Source: Acidaminobacter sp964416305 (GTDB taxonomy: Bacteria > Bacillota > Clostridia > Peptostreptococcales > Acidaminobacteraceae). From it: a DNA stretch of 24,510 nucleotides. The translations under genes were made by a program, and so were the position numbers. The number at the start of each line of letters is the position of its first letter. The stretch's first letter is position 1. The DNA is taken from the NCBI GenBank assembly GCA_964416305.1, contig CAYQDM010000034.1:1-24510 (forward strand), given 5' to 3'. Below are positions 14,269-21,586 of the stretch, piece after piece. The notes beneath the pieces were generated by a model. It saw nothing but the letters and a program-made list of their open reading frames with translations, was not told where the DNA came from and did not search any database.

Positions 14269-15642
14269 ATGTCCAGCACAATCGCGTTTGAAACCAATCA
14301 AATGCTCGAACTCATAGCCATTGTTTTATTTTCAGGTGTCCTTTTTTCCAAACTCAGCAAACTCATTCATATGCCGGATGTCGTCATGTATATCCTGGCT
14401 GGGATCTTAATCGGCCCGGCGACGTTCAACCTCATTGACATCACCGACTATCCCGCAGCGAACCAGCTGATCCTCACCTTTGGGGCAGCGTACATCCTGT
14501 ACGACGGCGGCCGGGAGATCAATTTAAAAGTGCTCAACAAAGTGAAATTTTCAGTGTTGTCGCTGGCGACTCTTGGCGTAGTGGTTTCTACGGTCATCAC
14601 TGGGGTAGCGGCAAGCAAGATCCTGCACGTGGACCTGCTCACCGGGCTGCTGCTGGGCTCCGTGATCGCCTCCACAGATCCATCGGTGCTGGTGCCGCTG
14701 TTCAAGACCATGAACATCAGCAAGCGCTTGAAACAGACCATCATCGCGGAGTCAGCGTTTAACGACGCGGTGGGCGCCATCACCACACTGACGCTGCTGG
14801 GGCTCATTGCGGGCAGCGCGTTTTCCCTCAGCGGCACACTGCTCGAGCTGCTCATCAGCGCAGGGGGCGGCATCGCGGTGGGACTGGCCGTAGGCTTCCC
14901 GGCATCGTACCTGATCGCCAGCCGCAGGCATGGGGTGTTTTCTGAGCATCCATCGGAGATTGGGCTGGCAACAGTGATCAGCGCCTACATCTTGGCCTCA
15001 CACTTCGAGTTCAGCGGCTTCCTGGCAGTCTTCGTGGTCGGCATGATCTGTGGCAACAAGAAAATCATAGGCCTCTGGGTGCCCGAAGAGCAATACGAAA
15101 CCCAAGTCCGCTTTAAAGAGGTCCTGACGCTGATCCTGCGCATGATGATCTTCATCCTCCTGGGCGCCAGCATCGACTTCTCGATCCTGTTCTCGCACCT
15201 CGGCGGCGCGCTGCTGGTCGTCGCGGTCCTCATCTTCGTCTCCAGGCCGGTTTCCGTCCTCGTCAGCGTCCTCTGGGACCGCCAGGCCAAATGGAGCCTC
15301 AAAGAGGTCCTCTACATGTGCTGGGTCCGCGAAACCGGCGTCATCCCCGCAGCCCTCGCCGGCATGATGCTGGCAGCAGACGTCCCGGGCGCGCGCATCA
15401 TCTCCTCGGTGACCTTCGCAGCCATCTTCATCACCCTGACCTTCCAGGCCAGTACGGCGAAACTGCTCGCCCACCTCCTAAAGCTTGAAGAAGCTCTGCC
15501 GATGGTCGCTGAACCCACCACCTCAAACCTTTCAAACAGTGACGACACCGTCACGGATCCTTACAGCGTCCCAAGCGGCGATGAGCACTACAGCCGGGAT
15601 TGCCTTGAAGAGCCTTACCCGGTGTATTTGCTGGCACAGTAG
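14269..15642 (+). CDS. Cation:proton antiporter (CPA1/NhaP-like)
   Basis: Integral membrane exchanger of about 12 helices, likely expelling Na+ or K+ in exchange for protons. The family marks are an N-terminal MPDVVMYILAGILIGPATF helix, FGAAYILYDGGREI, the ASTDPSVLVPLF segment, and ESAFNDAVGAITTL with the paired Asn-Asp of electroneutral CPA1 exchangers. Later come SGFLAVFVVGMICGN and the Arg-containing CWVRETGVIPAALAGM. After the last helix (near 400) is a 55-residue hydrophilic tail rich in Ser, Thr, Asp and Glu, with no TrkA-type domain. ATG at 14269 follows AAGGGG at 8 nt. The stop is 1 nt before REP-like copy A3. Ion choice cannot be read from sequence. Confidence 0.9.
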   Translation: MSSTIAFETNQMLELIAIVLFSGVLFSKLSKLIHMPDVVMYILAGILIGPATFNLIDITDYPAANQLILTFGAAYILYDGGREINLKVLNKVKFSVLSLATLGVVVSTVITGVAASKILHVDLLTGLLLGSVIASTDPSVLVPLFKTMNISKRLKQTIIAESAFNDAVGAITTLTLLGLIAGSAFSLSGTLLELLISAGGGIAVGLAVGFPASYLIASRRHGVFSEHPSEIGLATVISAYILASHFEFSGFLAVFVVGMICGNKKIIGLWVPEEQYETQVRFKEVLTLILRMMIFILLGASIDFSILFSHLGGALLVVAVLIFVSRPVSVLVSVLWDRQAKWSLKEVLYMCWVRETGVIPAALAGMMLAADVPGARIISSVTFAAIFITLTFQASTAKLLAHLLKLEEALPMVAEPTTSNLSNSDDTVTDPYSVPSGDEHYSRDCLEEPYPVYLLAQ

Positions 15643-15643
15643 T

Positions 15644-15686
15644 GAAACTGGGCGTCAGCGGCTTGCGCCTATTGACCCCCAGTTTC
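15644..15686 (+). repeat. REP-like palindrome, copy A3
   Basis: Starts GAAACTGGGCGTCAGCGGC and ends TTGACCCCCAGTTTC. It begins 2 nt after the last base of the antiporter stop codon. It differs from A1 at a handful of positions, and the outer arms stay complementary (CTGGG and CCCAG), suggesting the structure is kept. Confidence 0.85.
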
Positions 15687-15700
15687 CACCGAGCCCTTTT

Positions 15701-15762
15701 CAACAAAAACAGACCTGTCTCAGCGGGAGCTCGCTCACGCAGGGACAGGTCTGTTTTTGTTG
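15701..15762. terminator. Bidirectional terminator between antiporter and sigma-54 activator
   Basis: CAACAAAAACAGACCTGTC (15701-15719) and its exact complement at 15744-15762 form a 19-bp perfect stem that carries A- and T-runs for both directions. The 24-nt loop contains GGGAGCTCGCTCACGC, close to the loop of the terminator at 5549-5598. Confidence 0.9.
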
Positions 15763-15771
15763 ATGCACGTT

Positions 15772-17253
15772 TTACCTTTCGCGAATCTGCATCTGATACT
15801 TCTGCAGCTTATAATTCAGCGACTGTTTCGAAATCTGCAGGCGACCAGCCAGTTCAGAGAGGGAGCGGATGCCCTCAGACCGGGACAGGATCAGGTGTTT
15901 CTCAAAATCATCTAGAGCGTCACTCAGGCTGACAGACTCCGGCGGCATGGTCATGGCGTAATTTGGCGGTGATTGGGTTTGCGGCTGACCATCGGCTAAT
16001 GCTTCGGTTTTTGAAATGGGCTGTCCGACAGACCGGCCCACTGGAGGAGAGGTTGTGCCGACGGTCGCCTGTCCCAGCGCCACACCTTCGACCATAAACT
16101 CCGGCAGGTCCTCCACGCTGATGTGGCTGGACGCGGCGAAGTTGAAGGCGCTCTCGATCACGTTCTTGAATTCCCGCACGTTGCCGGGCCAGCTGTAGTC
16201 TCGCAGCAAGTCGGCGACCTCCGGGGTCACGCCCTTCAGGGTCATGGCATACTCGCTGTTAAACAACTTTATGAAGTGGTCGGTCAGCATTGGGATGTCC
16301 TCGGCGCGCTCCCGCAGGGAAGGCACTTTGATCTGGACGCTGGAAAGCCGGTAGAAGAGGTCCGGGCGCATCAGCTGGCGGTCGATGCAGCTCTGTGGAT
16401 GCTCGTTCACAGCGGCGATGATGCGCACGTCAAACTTCTTGGGCTCGTGGCTGCCAATGCGGGTGACCTTTTTTTCCTCGATGGCCCGCAGGAGCTTGGC
16501 CTGCATGCTGAGGTCCATGGAGTTGAGCTCGTCCAGGAAGAGGGTGCCGTCGCTCGCGATCTCGAAGAGGCCGGGTTTGTTCTCCGCGCCGGTGTAGCTG
16601 CCCTTGGTCGTGCCAAAGAAAATGCTTTCCAGGAGGGTGTGGGGGATGGCCGCGCAGTTCTGGGAGACGAACATGGCGCCTCGCCGGCTGCTGCCGCTGT
16701 GGATGGACTGTGCCACCAGCTCCTTGCCCGAGCCTGTCTCGCCGTAGATGAGGACGCTGGCGTTGGTCTTCGACACTCTGACGAGCTTCTGCTTCAGGCT
16801 GCGGATCACCGCCGACTCGCCAACGATGTCCTTGACCTCATAGAGTCCATCCTTGTGGGAGCTGGTCATATTGGGCAGGTCTATGAAATTCTTCAGCGCC
16901 GCGGTATCCAGGTATTTGGAGGTGCTCACCGCACCTATGATTTTCCCGTTTTCCATGATGGGAAACGTATTGTCCAGCACCAGCATCTCGCCGCCGCCCA
17001 TGTATTCCAGCTTCTGAATCTGGTTCACGGTGGTCTCGCCGAAGTGGATTGCCCGGCAGCACGTCGAATCCTCCGCCTTCAGGTTCGGATACACTTCCAT
17101 AGGCGTTTTGCCGATGGATTCCTTTTCCTTCAAATCAAAGCCGCCAGGCAGAAATTGTTTATTGTAAACGATGCGGCACTGGTCGTCGACGATCATGAGA
17201 CCATCGACGAAATTTTCGATCTTGGTGATCACGTCATAATATGCCTCGAGCAT
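15772..17253 (-). CDS. Sigma-54-dependent transcriptional activator, PAS-like region, AAA+, Fis-type HTH
   Basis: Enhancer-binding protein that would open sigma-54 promoters by ATP hydrolysis. An N-terminal PAS-like sensor (about 5-115: GLMIVDDQCRIVYNK, TPMEVYPNL, NGKIIGAVSTSKYLD) contains an adjacent Cys-Cys pair (65-66). The AAA+ domain (about 142-385) has Walker A GETGSGKE (171-178), Walker B TLFLDE (237-242) and RPDLFYRLS. The sigma-54 contact loop reads GSYTGA (218-223) where GAFTGA is usual; similar variants are known in RocR-like activators. A 60-residue Pro/Thr/Gln linker leads to the HTH (about 455-488: SLSELAGRLQISKQSLNYKL). ATG at 17253 has GAGGT upstream. No catabolic operon lies next to it, so the target is not obvious. 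Confidence 0.92.
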   Translation of the reverse strand: MLEAYYDVITKIENFVDGLMIVDDQCRIVYNKQFLPGGFDLKEKESIGKTPMEVYPNLKAEDSTCCRAIHFGETTVNQIQKLEYMGGGEMLVLDNTFPIMENGKIIGAVSTSKYLDTAALKNFIDLPNMTSSHKDGLYEVKDIVGESAVIRSLKQKLVRVSKTNASVLIYGETGSGKELVAQSIHSGSSRRGAMFVSQNCAAIPHTLLESIFFGTTKGSYTGAENKPGLFEIASDGTLFLDELNSMDLSMQAKLLRAIEEKKVTRIGSHEPKKFDVRIIAAVNEHPQSCIDRQLMRPDLFYRLSSVQIKVPSLRERAEDIPMLTDHFIKLFNSEYAMTLKGVTPEVADLLRDYSWPGNVREFKNVIESAFNFAASSHISVEDLPEFMVEGVALGQATVGTTSPPVGRSVGQPISKTEALADGQPQTQSPPNYAMTMPPESVSLSDALDDFEKHLILSRSEGIRSLSELAGRLQISKQSLNYKLQKYQMQIRER

Positions 17254-17310
17254 GGGGATACCTCGCTTTCAGGGGGGGAGGGTTAGGTGGTTGCGATGGG
17301 TGAGGTGGAT

Positions 17311-17391
17311 GACAGGCACCGACCTGCGGTTGGTGCCTGTCTCAGGTTTGAAGTGAGTGTCTGACACCAAGTCAAGTTTGGTGCCAGAGCT
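17311..17391. repeat. Family B repeat cluster, copy B3
   Basis: GACAGGCACC (17311-17320) and GGTGCCTGTC (17332-17341) form a perfect 10-bp inverted repeat. It is followed by GAGTGTCTGACACCAAG (from 17355) and TTTGGTGCCAGAGCT (to 17391), the same modules as at 12390-12477 and 3649-3663. It lies in the leader of the sigma-54 activator. Confidence 0.82.
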
Positions 17392-17402
17392 GATTTTTTT
17401 TA

Positions 17403-17411
17403 ATTATACCA
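17403..17411 (-). promoter_or_regulatory. Extended -10 promoter of the sigma-54 activator
   Basis: On the minus strand TGGTATAAT, a perfect extended -10. The leader would be about 145 nt and include the B3 repeat. Confidence 0.55.
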
Positions 17412-17491
17412 GAGGTTGGCGCAACGTGTGCTGATAACGTAAAAATATTTTTACTTATTATTTTACATTTTCCAATCCTTAAGTCTTTGTA

Positions 17492-17533
17492 ACCCCCCTG
17501 CAGTAGACGATCCACAAGCACAAAAGATATAAT
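17492..17533 (+). promoter_or_regulatory. Promoter region of sigI-rsgI
   Basis: TAGACG (17504-17509), 18 nt, TATAAT (17528-17533) is a plausible sigma-A promoter. Just upstream ACCCCCC (17492-17498) resembles the C-rich -35 of SigI promoters in Bacillus, and CGAT (17508-17511) or CGAA (17539-17542) could be a -10, but neither has clearly correct spacing. Autoregulation is an inference. Confidence 0.4.
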
Positions 17534-17578
17534 TCATTCGAAAAGTCATGACATAACACAACAAGGAGGTGGTTTGCC

Positions 17579-18334
17579 ATGGAACGTACTGTAGACCAAA
17601 AAGTGATCGACATACAGCAGACGCCGGAACAGGCAAACGCCTTTATTCTCGAAAACGATGCCTTTATACGCAACTGCATCCGCCACTTTCAGAACCGCTC
17701 GGGCGCCTCCCAGGCTTCCAGACAATACGTGTCGGACAGCGAGGATCACTGGGCCATTTCTCTGGAAGCCTTTCACGAAGCCATGCAGACCTATCATTAC
17801 GACAAGGGCAGCTTTTACAGCTTTGCATCCATGGTCATTGAGCGGCGACTGATTGACCATACCCGGCGCGAGGCCCGGCATTTGAAAGAGGTGCCCATCG
17901 ACCCCTACGTCTTTGAGAGTAATAGCGAGCAGGACGACGCCTACCCGGACCAGGGCATGCGCACGCAGGTGGTCCGCCAGCTCAGCGTCGAGCCAGACGA
18001 ATCCATCAAGCTCGAGATCGAAGCCGCCAATCAGCGGTTCTCGGAATTCGGCTTCTCTTTCTTTGATTTAGCCGATAGTTCCCCAAAAGCCCAAAAAACC
18101 AAAGCGGCATGTGCGCTGGCAGTCAATTGTATTCTGGAGTCGCCTGTCCTGCTTCAGGAATTAAAGAGAAACGGCCAGCTCCCCATAAAAAGTTTGGAAA
18201 AAATGTCGGGGGTACCCCGAAAAATCATCGAGCGCCATCGAAAGTATATTATAGCGGCAACTGAAATCGTCGGTGGGGACTATCCTCACTTATCGCAGTA
18301 CATGAGCTTCATTAAAAGGGGGACTTCCAGATGA
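17579..18334 (+). CDS. sigI: RNA polymerase sigma factor SigI
   Basis: Sigma-70 family factor of the SigI group, known from heat-stress and envelope control in Bacillus and from polysaccharide sensing in cellulolytic clostridia. The sigma-2 part includes ILENDAFIRNCIRHF, DSEDHWAISLEAFHEA, YDKGSFYSFASMVIERRLID and HTRREARHLKEVP. The C-terminal region (about 145-245) has LPIKSLEKMSGVPRKIIERHRKYIIA, the SigI-type DNA-binding helix-turn-helix, in place of a normal sigma-4. 251 aa is full length. The start is set by AAGGAGGTGG 6 nt upstream of ATG 17579. It overlaps rsgI by 4 bp (ATGA), the usual sigma/anti-sigma arrangement, so the pair should be made together. Confidence 0.94.
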   Translation: MERTVDQKVIDIQQTPEQANAFILENDAFIRNCIRHFQNRSGASQASRQYVSDSEDHWAISLEAFHEAMQTYHYDKGSFYSFASMVIERRLIDHTRREARHLKEVPIDPYVFESNSEQDDAYPDQGMRTQVVRQLSVEPDESIKLEIEAANQRFSEFGFSFFDLADSSPKAQKTKAACALAVNCILESPVLLQELKRNGQLPIKSLEKMSGVPRKIIERHRKYIIAATEIVGGDYPHLSQYMSFIKRGTSR

Positions 18335-19332
18335 AAGCTGTAATTACAGAGATCAGGGGAGCGAAAGCAGCTGTACTGCAAGACGACGGCAGCATCCGAC
18401 TTCTCGAAAATAAGAATTATAAGATTGGACAGGTGGTAGAATTGAAAACAACGAAATGGTACAATCAAGCAACCAAATGGGTGGCCGCAGCGGCGGCTGT
18501 GCTCATGATTACATCCGGCGCGGTGTCTTACGCGTATTTGAATCCGGTTGCGACGGTGAGCCTTGATGTGAATCCAGGTCTTGAATACAAAGTTAACAGA
18601 TTTAATGATGTTATTGGTGTTAAAGCAATGAATGAGGAAGCAATGCAACTTATTGAGGATCTTGATCTCGATCTTAAAGGCATGGATCTTGAAGAAGCCA
18701 TTCATGTTGCTATCGAAGCAATGATCGACAACGGTTATATCGACAAAGATGATGCTGAAGCAACCGTCTATATTTCTGTTAGCCACAAAAATGAAGAGAA
18801 GACTCGTGAAATTGTGGTTAAGCTTGGAGAAGACCTTACTACTTTTGTAGAAGAAAAAGGACTCGAGGGCGAAATTGAAGTTGAAGGCATTGGCGCCGAG
18901 CGCGTTGAGCTTGCTGCAGCAGTCAACGAGTCACTGGGCGACGACTATAACATAACTCCTGGCAAGCTCAACTTGCTGCAAAAGCTGTATGAGTCACAGG
19001 GAAACGATACTGCGCTTGATACGCTCGAAGCTGTCGAAGAATTCCTAGGTGAAGAAATTGACGGAATATCTGTTGAAGACCTCACCGTCAAAGACATCAT
19101 GAAAGAAATCAAACGCAACCGTCTTGATGTGGAAGTCCTTCCTGAAGACCAAGCCAAAGACAAAGGCAATGAAGCTGCCGATGGTGAAGACGTCATCGAC
19201 AACGACAAGGATGACAAAGGCAACGGCAAACCAGAATCCGCTCCTGGACTTGAAGATAAGGATAAAGAAGACAAGTCTCCAAACGAAAACGCCAACAGCA
19301 ACAATGCCGGCGGAAAGAACGGCGGAAATTAA
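18331..19332 (+). CDS. rsgI: Membrane anti-sigma factor RsgI
   Basis: Holds SigI inactive at the membrane until a signal outside the cell causes cleavage. The N-terminal RsgI domain (about 1-45: MKAVITEIRGAKAAVLQDDG) is the cytoplasmic SigI-binding part. One membrane helix spans about 50-70. The outer domain (about 71-230) begins VATVSLDVNPGLEYKVNRFN, with the conserved Asn81-Pro82 step; self-cleavage at an Asn-Pro bond has been reported for RsgI proteins. The tail (about 265-333) is Lys/Asp/Asn/Gly-rich and looks disordered. No carbohydrate-binding or hydrolase domain follows, unlike many cellulosome-linked RsgIs, so a polysaccharide sensor role is not supported here. A terminator follows. 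Confidence 0.93.
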   Translation: MKAVITEIRGAKAAVLQDDGSIRLLENKNYKIGQVVELKTTKWYNQATKWVAAAAAVLMITSGAVSYAYLNPVATVSLDVNPGLEYKVNRFNDVIGVKAMNEEAMQLIEDLDLDLKGMDLEEAIHVAIEAMIDNGYIDKDDAEATVYISVSHKNEEKTREIVVKLGEDLTTFVEEKGLEGEIEVEGIGAERVELAAAVNESLGDDYNITPGKLNLLQKLYESQGNDTALDTLEAVEEFLGEEIDGISVEDLTVKDIMKEIKRNRLDVEVLPEDQAKDKGNEAADGEDVIDNDKDDKGNGKPESAPGLEDKDKEDKSPNENANSNNAGGKNGGN

Positions 19333-19355
19333 GCAAAATTGAAGGATTAAATGCA

Positions 19356-19386
19356 GGAACCGGCGCCCCGCGCCGGTTCCTTTTTT
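19356..19386 (+). terminator. Intrinsic terminator of sigI-rsgI
   Basis: GGAACCGGCG (19356-19365) and CGCCGGTTCC (19371-19380) form a perfect 10-bp stem with a 5-nt loop, then six T. Confidence 0.95.
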
Positions 19387-19395
19387 AAATTTGAT

Positions 19396-19451
19396 GAAAC
19401 TCGGGGTCAATAGGCACCAGCCGCTGACACCGAGTTTCACACCGAGTTTCA
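19396..19451 (-). repeat. REP-like palindrome, copy A4, with an extra half arm
   Basis: The inverted orientation of the A family (19396-19438): the minus strand reads GAAACTCGGTGTCAGCGGC and ends with the GAGTTTC arm. An additional ACCGAGTTTCA (19441-19451) repeats one arm, as if the end had duplicated or a second copy had decayed. It lies 9 nt after the terminator T-run. Confidence 0.85.
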
Positions 19452-19472
19452 TCCGACACCGCCTTCCTCCTT

Positions 19473-19517
19473 TTCACAGTGTACATTTCGTGGTACAATT
19501 TTACATACTTCGTACAC
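19473..19517 (+). promoter_or_regulatory. Promoter of the SLC13 transporter with inverted repeats
   Basis: TTCACA (19473-19478), 15 nt, and the extended -10 TGGTACAAT (19491-19499). TGTAC (19480-19484) and GTACA (19493-19497) are inverted around the spacer, and GTGTAC (19479-19484) and GTACAC (19512-19517) are inverted around the whole -10 region, a possible operator. Confidence 0.5.
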
Positions 19518-19548
19518 GAACTTTACAGAGAGAAGGGAAGATTCTGAC

Positions 19549-20982
19549 GTGGCACAATCTGAAAAGACAACCAATCCGGTTCCGACAAAGGATCCAGGAA
19601 CTAAATATAACGATTTTTTTCGCTTGAAGCTCAAGATTTTTTTGATCTGCCTGGCCATAGCGTTAGGTCTCACGGTCATTAATCCTTTGGGGCTCGAACT
19701 CAAACAGCAAATTGTCTTTGGTTCGCTGTTGCTGACGGTGCTCAGCTGGGCGTTTCAGGCGATCTCACAGTCGGTGGCTGCGACCTTTTTGCTGATTATG
19801 TTCTCAGTCTTTGGCATGACGCCGCTGCAGCAGGTGTTTAAGTTTCCGCTGTCGGATAATTTCGTTACCATTGCCATGTCATTTTTGATGTCCCAGGCCA
19901 TTGTCAATTCAGGGATCGCGGCGAGGCTGGCGGATACGCTGCTGGCGCGGTTCGTGAGGAAACCCATGGACCTGATCTGGGTCGGCATAGCGTCAAACTT
20001 TCTTCTGATGTTTTTGATTCCCCAGCCTTTTTCCAGAACCATTCTGCTGGCGGCCATCTTTGTGGAATATATCAAGCGGCATAAGCTGCCAAGCGCTACC
20101 AGCGAAATCATCATGCTGAACCTCTTCGTTACAGCGGTGACGACGCTGATGATGTTTTTGACGGCGGATGTGATCCTGAACAACTTCGCGGTGGAGATGA
20201 GCGGGACGGACATCAGCTGGTTCGAGTGGGCGAAGTGGATGGCGGTGCCGAGTTTTGTCACGACGCTGATCATGTCCGGATTGCTCATCATCATGAATAG
20301 AAAGGTGTTTGAGGTGGCCCTTGGGCGACCATCGGCTAAAAATGGAGAACCGGACCCTGAGCACATTGTCAGCCATTCGCCACTGCGCAGGAGCGAGAAA
20401 ATCGTCCTTGCGCTGGTCCTGGCAACGGTGGGGCTCTGGATGACGGAGTCGATGCACGGGATTTCGTCCGCCTGGGTGGCGGTGGCATGCGTGGCGGGGT
20501 TGGCAGTCTTCACCGGGACGCTGAAGTTTAAAGACCTGAAGTCCCTCAACTTTCCGCTGATGCTGTTTTTGACGGCGGCGTTTTCGATTGGCAGCGTCAT
20601 GCAGTCCAGCGGGATCTCAGCGGCCATGTTTTCAGTGTTCAGAATGGATGCGTTAGTGGGTACGGCTTGGTTTGTACCGGCGATCATAGGACTAAACGCC
20701 GTGATTCACCAGCTGGTGGGAAGCACGGTGACGTCGCTTTCGATTACAGTTCCGGGGCTTAGGGCCATTGCCGGGGAAGCGCTGAACCCTATCGCCATTA
20801 TGTTCATGTCTTATGTAACAGTCAATTTGCACTATTTCCTGCCGTTTCAGCAGATCGTCCTGCTGATTGGCATTGAGCATTACAGCCCGAAGCACATTCT
20901 GAAAATTGGAGTGGTCATGACGGTTTTAACGCCAATCATTGTGCTGCTCTTGTACCGGCCGTGGTTTATGTTGGTGCAGTGA
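19549..20982 (+). CDS. SLC13/DASS-type anion transporter
   Basis: Integral membrane carrier of 477 aa with about 11-12 helices, most like the divalent anion:Na+ symporter (SLC13/CitM) group that takes up di- or tricarboxylates, sulfate or related anions. Seen: a hydrophilic start, ISQSVAATFLLIMFSVFGMTPL, MSFLMSQAIVNSGIAARLADTLL, LMFLIPQPFSRTILLAAIF and the second-half HQLVGSTVTSLSITVPGLRAIA with FLPFQQIVLLIG. The classic SNT motifs are not plain, so substrate and even coupling ion are unsure. A cytoplasmic loop near residues 255-285 carries one dispersed 10-mer. Start: GTG at 19549, 8 nt after AAGGGAAG. A family C repeat begins in its stop codon. Confidence 0.8.
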   Translation: MAQSEKTTNPVPTKDPGTKYNDFFRLKLKIFLICLAIALGLTVINPLGLELKQQIVFGSLLLTVLSWAFQAISQSVAATFLLIMFSVFGMTPLQQVFKFPLSDNFVTIAMSFLMSQAIVNSGIAARLADTLLARFVRKPMDLIWVGIASNFLLMFLIPQPFSRTILLAAIFVEYIKRHKLPSATSEIIMLNLFVTAVTTLMMFLTADVILNNFAVEMSGTDISWFEWAKWMAVPSFVTTLIMSGLLIIMNRKVFEVALGRPSAKNGEPDPEHIVSHSPLRRSEKIVLALVLATVGLWMTESMHGISSAWVAVACVAGLAVFTGTLKFKDLKSLNFPLMLFLTAAFSIGSVMQSSGISAAMFSVFRMDALVGTAWFVPAIIGLNAVIHQLVGSTVTSLSITVPGLRAIAGEALNPIAIMFMSYVTVNLHYFLPFQQIVLLIGIEHYSPKHILKIGVVMTVLTPIIVLLLYRPWFMLVQ

Positions 20983-21013
20983 CGCGGACAACTTTCAACC
21001 TGGGGACGCGGAC
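20981..21013 (-). repeat. Family C repeat overlapping the transporter stop codon
   Basis: The minus strand reads GTCCGCGTCCCC (21013-21002), a TTGAAAGTT spacer, and GTCCGCGTC (20989-20981). This is the same pair, module order and spacing as at 3673-3708. The TGA stop (20980-20982) is the start of TGACGCGGAC. Confidence 0.82.
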
Positions 21014-21135
21014 GGTAATGTAAATACAACAATCATTCCGGTTTCTGTTCATTTAACAGGTTGTTGGAAAAATAATGTGATAAAATTATGCAGTACATAA
21101 CTCTCTTTTTCCCATTAATGACAGGAGTTGACGCT

Positions 21136-21573
21136 GTGAAAATTTCTTTTGAAAACATTATGGCTCATGAGGAAGAAGAAGTGATCATCCGTTGTTACGA
21201 GGTGAGTGATGACATTCTGGAGCTCGCAAACAGGCTGAAAACGCATAAGCGCAGTCTGATTGGCTACAATGGGAACGCCATCTATCAGCTCAATTTATCC
21301 AATGTCTATTATTTTGAATCTGTAGACAATAAAGTCTTCATCTATTGCCGCAATGAAATCTATGAGAGCAAGCAGAAACTCTATGAGCTTGAAGAGATCT
21401 GTGATCACCGAAGGTTTTTCAGGGCGTCAAAATCCACCATCGTCAATATAACAAAAATATCTCATATCAAGCCGTCACTAAGTGGGAGATTTGAAACGAC
21501 CATGGAAAACGGAGAAAAATTAATGGTATCCAGACAATATGTCCCTGTACTTAAATCCAAGCTAGGCTTGTAA
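21136..21573 (+). CDS. LytTR-domain transcriptional regulator
   Basis: Small DNA-binding regulator with a LytTR domain (about 50-145) and no receiver domain, so not a normal response regulator. The domain shows IYQLNLSNVYYFESVDNKVFIY, FFRASKSTIVNITKISHIKP and ENGEKLMVSRQYVPVLK. The short N-terminus MKISFENIMAHEEEEVIIRC is typical of LytTR proteins paired with DUF3021 membrane proteins. The frame is open to an ATG at 21088, but GTG at 21136 has AGGAG 8 nt upstream and matches the family start, giving 145 aa. The downstream partner starts 13 nt after the stop; such membrane partners are thought to hold the regulator inactive. Confidence 0.92.
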   Translation: MKISFENIMAHEEEEVIIRCYEVSDDILELANRLKTHKRSLIGYNGNAIYQLNLSNVYYFESVDNKVFIYCRNEIYESKQKLYELEEICDHRRFFRASKSTIVNITKISHIKPSLSGRFETTMENGEKLMVSRQYVPVLKSKLGL

Positions 21574-21586
21574 GGGGGAGAAACAC

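Noticed and set aside
16123..17286. 387-codon open frame on the plus strand opposite the sigma-54 activator
   Set aside because: It lies wholly across the PAS/AAA+ coding sequence, shows no family motif, and has no independent ribosome site.
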